From: Acidobacteria bacterium AH-259-G07
GTDB lineage: Bacteria > Acidobacteriota > UBA6911 > RPQK01 > JADFOI01
Assembly: GCA_027717925.1 (NCBI GenBank)
Contig: JALLON010000154.1
Coordinates: 1-6,453, forward strand
DNA length: 6,453 nucleotides
Reading direction: 5' to 3'
The position numbers and the translations under genes are program-made. Shown here piece by piece: positions 1 through 5,899 of this stretch. The notes beneath the pieces were generated by a model. It did not search any database. It was not told the origin of the DNA and saw only the letters and a list, made by a program, of their open reading frames with translations. Numbering within the stretch: position 1 is the stretch's first letter; every line of letters starts with the position of its first letter.

Positions 1-1016
1 GCAACCTGCGTTGCGTCCACTGCTATAACCCGACGCATAAGGCCAAGGGGGAGCTGAGCACCGAGGAGATTTACCGCATCATCGATCAGCTGGCTAAGCA
101 AGGAACCTTCGATCTGACTTTTACGGGCGGGGAGATATTCACCCGGCGGGACTGCTTTGAGGTCTTCGCCTATGCGAAGGCTAAAGGTTTTTCGATTATC
201 CTGCTCACCAATGCCACCCTGATTACCCCGGAAAAGGCCGATCGGATTCGGGCTCTCATGCCCACCAGCGTCGAGATCTCCATCTATGGTGCGAGCCCAC
301 AGACCTACGAACGCGTCACCGGCGTTCCCGGCTCTTTCAGACGGTTCATCAGGGGGGTGGAGCTGCTTCGCGAACGGAAGATTCCCCTCGTGATCAAGAT
401 GCCCGTGATGACCCTCAATCAGCACGAGGTGCAGCAGGCCAAGGCCCTGGTCGAGGGGTGGGGGATCCGGTTCGTCTACTCCACCGAGATCCACCCGCGC
501 GTAGACGGGTCGCTGGAACCGCTCCGCTATCGGTTGGCGCCCCAGGATGTCGTCCGGGTCAATGAAAAGCTGGTGGGCTACCGGCAGTGGAGTGCCGATG
601 GCGGTGGGGAGAAAGAGGAAGGGTGTGGTGGCCGGGAGGGGATGTTTACCTGCAAGTGCGGCAAGACCAGCCTGGCGGTGACACCATACGGGCAGATGAA
701 TCTGTGCGTCGCACTCCCCACTCCCAAATACGATCTCCGGACCGGCACCGTCGGGGAAGGTTGGAGGAGGTTAGTGGAGTCGGTTGATGGGGCGAATGCC
801 AAACCCGGGGAGGCCTATGAGTGCCCCAGCTGCAATTTGCAAGGCTACTGTCGTCAGGGTCCCATGGATGCTTATCTCGAAACCAGGGATCTCGGTCCCT
901 GCTTACCCTACTTTAAAGAGTTGGCCGGGTTGGAGAAGCAGGCCTATGAGGCGGCCAACTCGAAACAAGGCTCGGGAGCTAGTGGAGATAAAGGAGACGA
1001 GTCCTCCGATGGCTGA
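1..1016 (+). CDS. Radical SAM/SPASM peptide maturase, 5' end outside window
   Basis: The frame is open from the first bases: bases 1-2 (gc) fit the end of a Cys codon, followed by NLRCVHCYN, giving the radical SAM CX3CX2C cluster motif that binds the SAM-ligating [4Fe-4S]. A TGGE motif follows at 123-134 (FTGGEIFTR), the usual SAM-contact loop. The C-terminal half has a SPASM-like cysteine set for auxiliary clusters: Cys codons at 651 and 657 (FTCKCGK), 705 (GQMNLC, the GX4C element), 822, 831 and 849 (CPSCNLQGYC, CX2CX5C) and 900. The cysteine usually three residues after CX2CX5C is absent. About 337 residues are visible; the N-terminus is lost, so any fused domain there cannot be judged. 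The family modifies ribosomal peptides by radical chemistry (PqqE, thioether and cyclophane maturases); the actual reaction is unknown here. A peptidase and an exporter follow on the same strand, supporting a RiPP-type role. The C-terminal 20 residues are Gly/Ser/Asp-rich and probably disordered. Confidence 0.9.
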   Translation, partial: NLRCVHCYNPTHKAKGELSTEEIYRIIDQLAKQGTFDLTFTGGEIFTRRDCFEVFAYAKAKGFSIILLTNATLITPEKADRIRALMPTSVEISIYGASPQTYERVTGVPGSFRRFIRGVELLRERKIPLVIKMPVMTLNQHEVQQAKALVEGWGIRFVYSTEIHPRVDGSLEPLRYRLAPQDVVRVNEKLVGYRQWSADGGGEKEEGCGGREGMFTCKCGKTSLAVTPYGQMNLCVALPTPKYDLRTGTVGEGWRRLVESVDGANAKPGEAYECPSCNLQGYCRQGPMDAYLETRDLGPCLPYFKELAGLEKQAYEAANSKQGSGASGDKGDESSDG

Positions 1017-1089
1017 CCTGCCTCTGTGTGGTCTGTCAATGGGCCATGGTGACCATCTCTCAAGTGAGAGGTTGGCAGGAACAGCATGA
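1009..1089 (+). CDS. Possible very short ORF (26 aa) between maturase and peptidase
   Basis: An ATG at 1009 overlaps the maturase stop (ATGGCTGA, 1009-1016). An AAGGAG lies at 991-996, 12 bases upstream, which is longer than ideal spacing. The 26-residue product begins MADLPLCGLS, has one Cys, two His and three Gly, and ends AGTA. Its TGA (1087-1089) overlaps an ATG at 1086 that is an alternative start for the next gene (ATGA), an arrangement typical of translational coupling. It could be a RiPP precursor, a coupling ORF or chance. I know of no homologue, and it lacks an obvious leader/core division, so the call is weak. Confidence 0.2.
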   Translation: MADLPLCGLSMGHGDHLSSERLAGTA

Positions 1090-1148
1090 AGGGAATACGG
1101 AGTGGAACCCAAAGGACTTATCCTGATCGAAGGGGGGCAAAAAACATC

Positions 1149-1643
1149 ATGTCAGCTGAGACGATAAGACAGATATTCATCGAGTTATTGAGGGATGGGT
1201 ATTGGATCCGCTCTCCGGCGCGAGCGCAGAGCATGTCCCCTTTCATCAGAAAAGGAGATTTCTTGACGGTGAAGCCGATCACATTTGCCGAGGCTAAAAT
1301 CGGAGATATTCTGGCTTACCGGACTCACGAAACCGAAAGTGTGCTGACTACCCATCGTGTGATTCAGAAAGGCAGAGATGGTGAAGGACCATACCTCATC
1401 ACCAAAGGCGACCGGAGTCGTTTTCGTGATTTACCGATTACGTGCCCGACGAACGTATATGGCAAGATCGTCAGCATGGAGAGAAATGGTCGGCTCATCT
1501 CTCTGGAGACACACCTCCATCGTGTCCTAAGCTATCTCATTGCTCGGCTTTCTTTAGCCGTATGGTATTTCAGGAACGCTATGAGGGCTCCCCATCTCGT
1601 TCCTGTTAAGGTGATGCACCGGATCTTTCGGCTGACCAGGTGA
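1149..1643 (+). CDS. S24/S26 (signal peptidase I-like) family serine peptidase
   Basis: This 164-residue protein shows the short S26 core. QSMSP places the candidate catalytic Ser at residue 28. GDILAYR at 52-58 is the following conserved strand. THRVI has His69 where classical bacterial leader peptidases carry Lys, as in SipW/ER-type enzymes. TKGD (Asp88) and a later Asp94 before LPI complete the pattern. Unlike true signal peptidases there is no N-terminal membrane anchor; a moderately hydrophobic stretch lies near residues 127-141. It sits between a radical SAM maturase and an ABC exporter, so processing of a modified peptide is a reasonable inference. I prefer the ATG at 1149 because the recognisable core begins about ten residues later and AGGGGGG lies 11 bases upstream. 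The ATG at 1086 adds 21 residues, has AGGA at 1077-1080 with 5-base spacing, and overlaps the short upstream ORF, so it remains possible. Expression is probably co-transcribed with both neighbours. Confidence 0.8.
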   Translation: MSAETIRQIFIELLRDGYWIRSPARAQSMSPFIRKGDFLTVKPITFAEAKIGDILAYRTHETESVLTTHRVIQKGRDGEGPYLITKGDRSRFRDLPITCPTNVYGKIVSMERNGRLISLETHLHRVLSYLIARLSLAVWYFRNAMRAPHLVPVKVMHRIFRLTR

Positions 1644-1655
1644 AGCCGTTAGCCC

Positions 1656-3497
1656 ATGGCCGGAAAACTCCCCACCTTAGCAACTCGGCTCCGAGCTCTC
1701 CTTGAGCAATTGCCCTATCTGCCTCGGGCGTTTGCCCTGGTGTGGGCTGCAACGCGTTACTGGACCCTGGCTTGGGCCATATTGCTGGTGCTGCAGGGTC
1801 TGCTTCCAGTAGCCATTGTCTATTTGACCCGGTGGATTGTGGATGGTCTGGTAGAAGCTGTGGCTGCTGGTGGTAGCTGGCAGAGTGTCCGTCCCACCTT
1901 GATTCTGGTCGTGTTAATGGCCGGAGTGATGCTGGCAAACGAGCTTCTGACGAGCGCCACGGGTTGGGTGCGTGCGGCCCAGGCCGAGTTAGTTCAGGAC
2001 CATATCAACACACTGATCCACGAAAAGTCTGTTGCCGTAGATCTGGCGTTCTATGAATCACCGGAATACTACGATCACCTTCATCGCGCCCGCGTTGAGG
2101 CGCGTTACCGGCCCCTCACCCTGCTGGAGAATGCCGGCAGCCTGGCGCAGAACAGCATTACCCTGGTGGCCATGGCGGCGGTCCTCATTCCCTTTGGTCT
2201 TTGGCTGCCAATCGCTCTGCTGCTCAGCACTTTTCCGGCCCTTTTTGTGGTGCTGCGCTACAGCCTGCGCGAGCGTAAGTGGCGACTGCGCAGGACAGCT
2301 GATGAACGCCGCGCCTGGTATTACGACTGGTCGTTGACCAGTGGTGAAACCGCCGCCGAAATCAGGCTATTTGGATTAGGGAAACATTTTGAGTCGGCCT
2401 TTCAGGCTTTGCGCCGGCGGCTGCGCGAGGAACGCCTGCAGTTAGCCAGAGATGAAGGCGTGGCCCAAGCGGCCGCCAGAACATTGGGTCTTCTGGTCAC
2501 CGGCGCCGCCTTAGCTTGGATGGCCTGGAAGACAATGCAGGGTCTTATCACCCTCGGCCAACTGGCTCTCTTTTATCAGGCTTTTCATCAGGGCCAACGC
2601 TTGATGCGCTCACTGCTGCAAAACGTGGGGCGGGCGTACGCAAACATTTTGTTTTTGAGTAATCTCTTTGAATTCCTGGATCTGGAACCTCAGGTTCTGG
2701 ATCCTCGCAAGCCTTCCAAGATGCCGGCACCGTTGATGAAGGGGATCGGCTTTCATGGAGTTACCTTTCGCTATCCTGACAGTGAACGGCTGGCTCTTCG
2801 CGATTTCAACCTTTTCATTCCCGCCGGTAAGACTGTAGCGATCGTGGGGGGCAATGGTGCGGGCAAGAGTACGCTGATCAAGCTGATTTGTCGCCTCTAT
2901 GACCCCGACGATGGACAGATTGAGCTGGACGGAATTGATCTGCGAGACCTCTCCCTTCAGGAGCTTCGAGGCAAAATTGCGGTGCTGCTCCAGGAGCCCG
3001 TCCACTACCACGAGACCGTCGCAGAAAACATCCGCTTGGGTGACGTGGCTACAGTCATGGACTCAATTAAAATCAAGTCCGCGGCCGCAGCAGGTAGGGC
3101 CCGAGAAGTCGTCGAACGTTTGCCCCGGGGCTATGACACCTTGTTGGGGAAGTGGTTTGTGGATGGTACTGAGCTCAGTGTGGGTGAATGGAAGCGGATA
3201 TCCCTGGCAAGAACCTTTTTTCGACGGGCCCCAATCATCCTTCTCGATGAGCCGACCAGCGGCATGGATTCCTGGGCTGAGACCGAGTGGATGGATCACT
3301 TTTCCCGAGTACCTCAGGGACAAACGGCGGTAATAATTACCCATCGATTTACCACCGCAATGCGAGCGGACATCATTCATGTCATGCAAGATGGTCAAAT
3401 CGTGGAGTCAGGCGGCCATGACGAGCTTTTGGCCACAGAGGGAGAATATGCCCGATCCTGGAGAAGGCAGCGACGGCAGAGTCACCAGACTACCTAA
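1656..3497 (+). CDS. ABC exporter, fused transmembrane and ATPase domains
   Basis: The 613-residue single chain has an N-terminal exporter-type membrane domain and a C-terminal nucleotide-binding domain, so it should act as a homodimer in the cytoplasmic membrane. Hydrophobic segments lie near residues 36-59, 80-98, a long stretch at 167-200, and 273-315, consistent with about six helices. ATPase motifs are all present: Walker A GGNGAGKST (398-406), Q-loop Gln446, signature LSVGE (507-511), Walker B IILLDEP (527-533), D-loop SGMD and H-loop His563. The signature is LSVGE rather than LSGGQ; Glu at the last place is common in peptide exporters, while Val at the third is less usual. There is no N-terminal C39 peptidase domain, so any leader cleavage needs another enzyme, such as the upstream S26-like protein. 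The start lies 12 bases after the preceding stop, with AGGTGA at 1638-1643 as a distant Shine-Dalgarno, pointing to an operon. The substrate is inferred to be a modified peptide; lipid or drug export is not excluded. Confidence 0.93.
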   Translation: MAGKLPTLATRLRALLEQLPYLPRAFALVWAATRYWTLAWAILLVLQGLLPVAIVYLTRWIVDGLVEAVAAGGSWQSVRPTLILVVLMAGVMLANELLTSATGWVRAAQAELVQDHINTLIHEKSVAVDLAFYESPEYYDHLHRARVEARYRPLTLLENAGSLAQNSITLVAMAAVLIPFGLWLPIALLLSTFPALFVVLRYSLRERKWRLRRTADERRAWYYDWSLTSGETAAEIRLFGLGKHFESAFQALRRRLREERLQLARDEGVAQAAARTLGLLVTGAALAWMAWKTMQGLITLGQLALFYQAFHQGQRLMRSLLQNVGRAYANILFLSNLFEFLDLEPQVLDPRKPSKMPAPLMKGIGFHGVTFRYPDSERLALRDFNLFIPAGKTVAIVGGNGAGKSTLIKLICRLYDPDDGQIELDGIDLRDLSLQELRGKIAVLLQEPVHYHETVAENIRLGDVATVMDSIKIKSAAAAGRAREVVERLPRGYDTLLGKWFVDGTELSVGEWKRISLARTFFRRAPIILLDEPTSGMDSWAETEWMDHFSRVPQGQTAVIITHRFTTAMRADIIHVMQDGQIVESGGHDELLATEGEYARSWRRQRRQSHQTT

Positions 3498-3652
3498 CGG
3501 CGAAAGCGCGGGCAGAGCTTTTCCCAGACCAGTTTCACGCGCCACCGGTGCGCTGGAACCGAGAGGAGACCCCCGTTCGCAGGTGGCCTTTCAGCAAGAG
3601 TGAGGGCAATAAAGCCGGTGTGCGGGCTATTTCACGGGGGGGGTGTGAGTGA
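3422..3652 (+). other. Start-less open frame overlapping the ABC gene end
   Basis: A third reading frame is open for 76 codons, from a TGA at 3419-3421 to a TGA at 3650-3652. It crosses the end of the ABC gene and fills most of the gap before the next gene. The part after 3464 reads like ordinary protein (AKARAELFPDQFHAPPVRW, then REETPVRRWPF). It has no ATG; the only plausible internal start is a GTG at 3548. It may be a remnant of a lost downstream operon gene or chance in GC-rich DNA. I recognise no family. Confidence 0.15.
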
Positions 3653-3655
3653 GTT

Positions 3656-3979
3656 TCAGCGGATCTTTTCAGCGATCCGTGTTAGAAGCTCGGTATGGCG
3701 CTTGTCCATATCTTGCATGTGCAGGGCCAACTGTTCCATGTGTTCTGCCAGCTTTTCCATGCGCCCATCGATGCTTTCCGGGCGACCATTCATCTTTTCC
3801 AGGCGGCCATCCATCTTTTCCAGGTGGCCATTCATGCGCTCAAGGAGTGTGTGAGTTCTCTGGTCACCCCGCTCAATCTCTCGCCGCGTCATGCGGCCGT
3901 TGTAAACGGAGAAGAGACCCACAATGAGGGCAAAAAGAGTAGCTCCTCCAAAAATATAGGTCCAGATCACTATGTCCAC
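3656..3979 (-). CDS. Small membrane-anchored coiled-coil protein (107 aa)
   Basis: Residues 3-26 form one hydrophobic helix (IVIWTYIFGGATLFALIVGL), followed by a basic and polar stretch (NGRMTRREIERG). The rest is a heptad-repeat coiled coil from about residue 42 to the C-terminus. Core residues recur every seven positions: M49, M56, M63, I70, L77, L84, M91, L98, with the partner position at L53, L60, P67, M74, M81, M88, H95, I102. Pro67 should kink the third heptad. The expected form is an inner-membrane anchor with a cytoplasmic oligomerising rod; function is unknown. The start is GTG, chosen because it keeps the whole membrane segment; an in-frame stop lies five codons upstream. No good Shine-Dalgarno is visible, which lowers certainty about the exact start. 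Another GTG lies three codons downstream. It converges with the ABC exporter and is separated from the pilus genes by a long gap, so it is probably transcribed on its own. Confidence 0.7.
   Translation of the reverse strand: MDIVIWTYIFGGATLFALIVGLFSVYNGRMTRREIERGDQRTHTLLERMNGHLEKMDGRLEKMNGRPESIDGRMEKLAEHMEQLALHMQDMDKRHTELLTRIAEKIR
3752..3835 (-). repeat. Four 21-bp tandem units encoding heptads
   Basis: Four consecutive 21-base units encode MNGHLEK, MDGRLEK, MNGRPES and IDGRMEK within the coiled-coil gene. The first two units differ at 2 of 21 bases by hand comparison, and the later ones are more diverged. This points to growth of the coiled coil by tandem duplication of one heptad. Diverged heptads continue to about 3668. 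Confidence 0.75.
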
Positions 3980-4050
3980 AAGCTTTTTATATCAGACAAT
4001 CCTTGCTTTTGGAAAAGGAAGTCAGTGCTTAATCTCCTACCGGCTACCTT

Positions 4051-4087
4051 AAAAAACGCCAGTCCAGGCCTGCGCCGTTTAGGCCTG
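4051..4087 (-). terminator. Possible rho-independent terminator for pilus operon
   Basis: On the minus strand CAGGCCT and AGGCCTG form a 7-bp GC-rich stem around a 9-base loop (4065-4087), followed after eight bases by TTTTTT (4056-4051). It lies about 310 bases downstream of the PilX-like stop and before the coiled-coil gene, so it could end pilus transcripts. The gap between stem and T-run is longer than in strong terminators, hence low confidence. Confidence 0.3.
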
Positions 4088-4097
4088 ACCCAGGTGA

Positions 4098-4263
4098 GGT
4101 AAATATTCCATAGTGTTCCGTGATGTTACATCTCGGGCCACCGAAGGGCTCTTCACCTGCAACTGTGGCAAGAGCTGCCCCACGATCACGCCGTACGGGC
4201 AGATGAACCTCCGCCTCTCGGGTCTCCTCACCATCTCGACCTGAAGCTTGTACAGGTCACCCC
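4098..4263 (+). pseudogene. Decayed SPASM fragment of a second radical SAM maturase
   Basis: The plus frame after a TGA at 4095 reads EGLFTCNCGKSCPTITPYGQMNL at about 4143-4211, split here as EGLFTCNCGKS and CPTITPYGQMNL. It matches MFTCKCGKTSLAVTPYGQMNL of the intact maturase at 642-704. By hand, 44 of 57 bases agree between 648-704 and 4155-4211. The cysteine that should follow QMNL is Arg in the copy, and the frame stops at 4242-4244. A different frame then reads SPHHLDLK, which resembles PTPKYDLR of the intact gene, so a frameshift at about 4215-4230 is likely. No radical SAM barrel, CX3CX2C motif or later CX2CX5C element is found nearby. The piece is only about 50 codons and has no start with a ribosome binding site. 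I read it as a relic of a duplicated or separately acquired maturase, in the same orientation as the working gene. Confidence 0.65.
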
Positions 4264-4315
4264 ACCCGATGAGGTGTCTGACAGATCTTCCCATGAGGAA
4301 AATCGGTCTGAAAGA

Positions 4316-4417
4316 ATGTTTGACCAGATGAAGGACGAGGAAATTGAATTGGTCCAGCTCTTCCTAATTAGACGGGCACAAGCAGAAAAGCCTGTAGTTA
4401 AAACTTGCTGCGGCTAA
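4316..4417 (+). CDS. Doubtful short ORF (33 aa) ending in KTCCG
   Basis: An ATG at 4316 opens a 33-residue ORF beginning MFDQMKDEEIELVQLF and ending KPVVKTCCG. It starts acidic, becomes basic, and closes with two adjacent cysteines and a glycine. Its frame is the one into which the SPASM relic shifts, and it stays open from 4124. The last 20 bases overlap the stop region of the convergent PilX-like gene. GAAAGA just before the ATG is a poor ribosome binding site. It could be a small Cys-ended peptide linked to the relic, the tail of the broken gene, or chance. Confidence 0.15.
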   Translation: MFDQMKDEEIELVQLFLIRRAQAEKPVVKTCCG

Positions 4418-5855
4418 AGGAAAGCGTGCGGTAGGAACCGAGTAAGTAAAATTCTTTCTCCTCGGTGCCCAAGCTGCGGTCATAATGAATTGAGCTGCCT
4501 CCGCCATTGTCAAGCGTGTTGGCAACGATGGCCCCATACCAGTGACCGCCCCCACCGATGCTGACCTCGGCATTGGGGGCGTATATTAGGCCATAGGCGC
4601 CGGAGCCACCACTGAATTCGAGGGGTTGGCTTCCTCCATAGACAAACAGGAGATCACTGGGGACTCCAGCCAGGTTGGCGATCTCGTTGGCGATGCTACC
4701 CCCACCGAAATCCACCGCTTTGTTGCTCCCGGTGATGCCGTTCCCGGCAACATTGATGACAATCGGACCCGAGTCCACCACCAGCCAAGCGCCACCACCC
4801 AACTGAATACTGTTAATATTGTAAGTCCCCGCCTGAAGGTGGAGGAATTTGCCTCCGCCGCACTTGATGTTGCCGTACTCTCCAGGCGGCGCAAGGGTAA
4901 AATGATCAGGCGGCCCCTCGGGCAGGTCCTTGCGGCAATCTAAGTCGCTTGTGGGCGGTGTGGGGTTTACGGGAGGCGGATTAGGGAGGCTCCAGGGTTC
5001 GTCCATTTGCTCGTATCCCTCGGTCACTACAGCCCCTCCGCCGAGGCTAATCCCGTTGGGGCTGGCGTCCAGGCAATTTCCTTCAGTGAGGCTTAAGGGG
5101 GTAGAGAGTGTCCCGTTAACCACTGTTCCACTAAAGTAAATATTTCCGTTTGAGCCCACATCTCCGTCGGTCGTATCCACGGTCGCCGAATAGGTGCCCT
5201 GACTGGAATCGAAACTGTCTACCAGACCACCACCCCCGAATGAGACGACGTCGCAGCCGCTGCCACTTCCGAAGACCGCGTATTGAAAGATCGGCTCGCC
5301 CCCCCGTTCGACAGTGGTCACAACCTGCACCGTGGCGGTGCGCACCCCGGAGATCTCCCCTTGAGAAGTAATCTGCCAGGTTGCCGACACCGATGACTGG
5401 GATGCTAAAGCATTGGAAACCAGCTCTATCCGGAGCAAGGTAGCATTGGCTGAGTAGGTGCCCTGCACCCCGGTCGCTGCTAATGGTTGATCATGCAGTG
5501 CGGCATAAAAGGAATTCTGCACCGTGGAGTCGGGATAGTTCGGGGATTCCCCATCTATCGCAGTCAGTAGAACCGGATCTCCATCATATTCCACCGGCTG
5601 CTTGGTGGTATCGTAGGAGCTGAGGTCTGTGGGTGGGGTATAGGTGTAAGTCAGCCAGTTGATGGTGCGCTGCTCGCCGGCGGAGGCCAAATATCGCGCC
5701 TGGGTAAGAAGTTTGTAGTTGTAGCTCGACCAGGTTTCCGTCTGGGCAACGAAGGTGATGCTGGCGGCCAGGGTGGATAGGCCCAGCAAAACTAACAGCG
5801 CGAAGATCAGGGCGATACCCCGTTCTTGTCGCCTTTTCTTGGTGCAGCCTCTCAT
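4398..5855 (-). CDS. PilX-like type IV pilus minor pilin with glycine-triplet-rich body
   Basis: From the ATG at 5855 this is a 485-residue protein. A short basic leader (MRGCTKKRRQERG) is followed by a hydrophobic helix starting IALIFALLVLLGLSTLAA, matching the PilX N-terminal domain; prepilin peptidase would cut after Gly13. Residue +5 of the mature form is Phe, not the Glu of major pilins. The helix continues into the amphipathic pilin stem (to about residue 65). The body is beta-rich, with a proline-rich linker (about 286-304) and repeated hydrophobic-GGG motifs near 207, 272, 333, 353, 384, 434 and 451, suggesting a stacked-strand fold. Cys201, 261, 307 and 332 might form disulfides. Classical PilX is only about 170-200 residues, so this is a much enlarged form. 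The start was chosen for the AGGAAAGGA sequence 8 bases upstream and the leader length; a GTG at 5903 overlapping the previous stop would add 16 residues. It follows the PilW-like gene, so it is probably co-transcribed. Confidence 0.85.
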   Translation of the reverse strand: MRGCTKKRRQERGIALIFALLVLLGLSTLAASITFVAQTETWSSYNYKLLTQARYLASAGEQRTINWLTYTYTPPTDLSSYDTTKQPVEYDGDPVLLTAIDGESPNYPDSTVQNSFYAALHDQPLAATGVQGTYSANATLLRIELVSNALASQSSVSATWQITSQGEISGVRTATVQVVTTVERGGEPIFQYAVFGSGSGCDVVSFGGGGLVDSFDSSQGTYSATVDTTDGDVGSNGNIYFSGTVVNGTLSTPLSLTEGNCLDASPNGISLGGGAVVTEGYEQMDEPWSLPNPPPVNPTPPTSDLDCRKDLPEGPPDHFTLAPPGEYGNIKCGGGKFLHLQAGTYNINSIQLGGGAWLVVDSGPIVINVAGNGITGSNKAVDFGGGSIANEIANLAGVPSDLLFVYGGSQPLEFSGGSGAYGLIYAPNAEVSIGGGGHWYGAIVANTLDNGGGSSIHYDRSLGTEEKEFYLLGSYRTLSFSRSKF

Positions 5856-5863
5856 CACTATCT

Positions 5864-5872
5864 TCCTTTCCT
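5864..5872 (-). promoter_or_regulatory. Ribosome binding site deciding the PilX-like start
   Basis: The minus strand reads AGGAAAGGA, leaving 8 bases before the ATG at 5855. It lies inside an uninterrupted purine run (5861-5885, minus strand) between the two pilus genes. This favours 5855 over the GTG at 5903, which has no comparable site. Confidence 0.6.
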
Positions 5873-5899
5873 CTTTTTTTCTCTCATCAGCGCTCAAAC

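Larger units (their letters stand above)
3980..4397. other. Gene-poor gap of about 420 bases
   Basis: No confident gene lies between the coiled-coil gene start and the PilX-like gene stop. The stretch contains a possible minus-strand hairpin terminator (4051-4087), a decayed SPASM fragment (4098-4263), and a doubtful short ORF whose end overlaps the PilX-like gene (4316-4417). The 3980-4050 part is AT-richer and should hold the promoter of the minus-strand coiled-coil gene. A TATAAA occurs just before its start on the minus strand, but I see no matching -35 box. Confidence 0.6.

Noticed and set aside
578..802. Minus-strand open frame opposite the maturase SPASM region
   Set aside because: It is antisense to a clear gene with conserved motifs. 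Its resemblance to the antisense frame at 4079-4294 is explained by DNA homology of the SPASM copies.
2610..3011. Minus-strand 133-codon open frame within the ABC gene
   Set aside because: It lies wholly opposite the Walker A and Q-loop coding region and has no family features; a shadow in GC-rich DNA.
3660..3679. Inverted repeat CGGATC/GATCCG as a terminator between convergent genes
   Set aside because: The stem is only 6 bp, lies inside the end of the coiled-coil gene, and is not followed by a T-run on either strand.
3752..3835. Regular 21-bp repeats as a CRISPR or regulatory repeat
   Set aside because: There are no spacers between units, and the period matches a coiled-coil heptad in an open frame.
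3695..4102. Plus-strand 135-codon open frame over the coiled-coil gene
   Set aside because: It mirrors the repeats on the other strand (FRATIHLFQAAIHLFQ); the minus strand gives a membrane helix and perfect heptads, which is far more protein-like.
4079..4294. Minus-strand 71-codon open frame in the gap
   Set aside because: It is the antisense of the SPASM relic; the sense strand carries the recognisable FTC-CGK and TPYGQMNL motifs.
4626..4943. Plus-strand open frame inside the PilX-like gene
   Set aside because: Antisense to the glycine-triplet-rich region, where GGN-rich codons leave few stops on the opposite strand.
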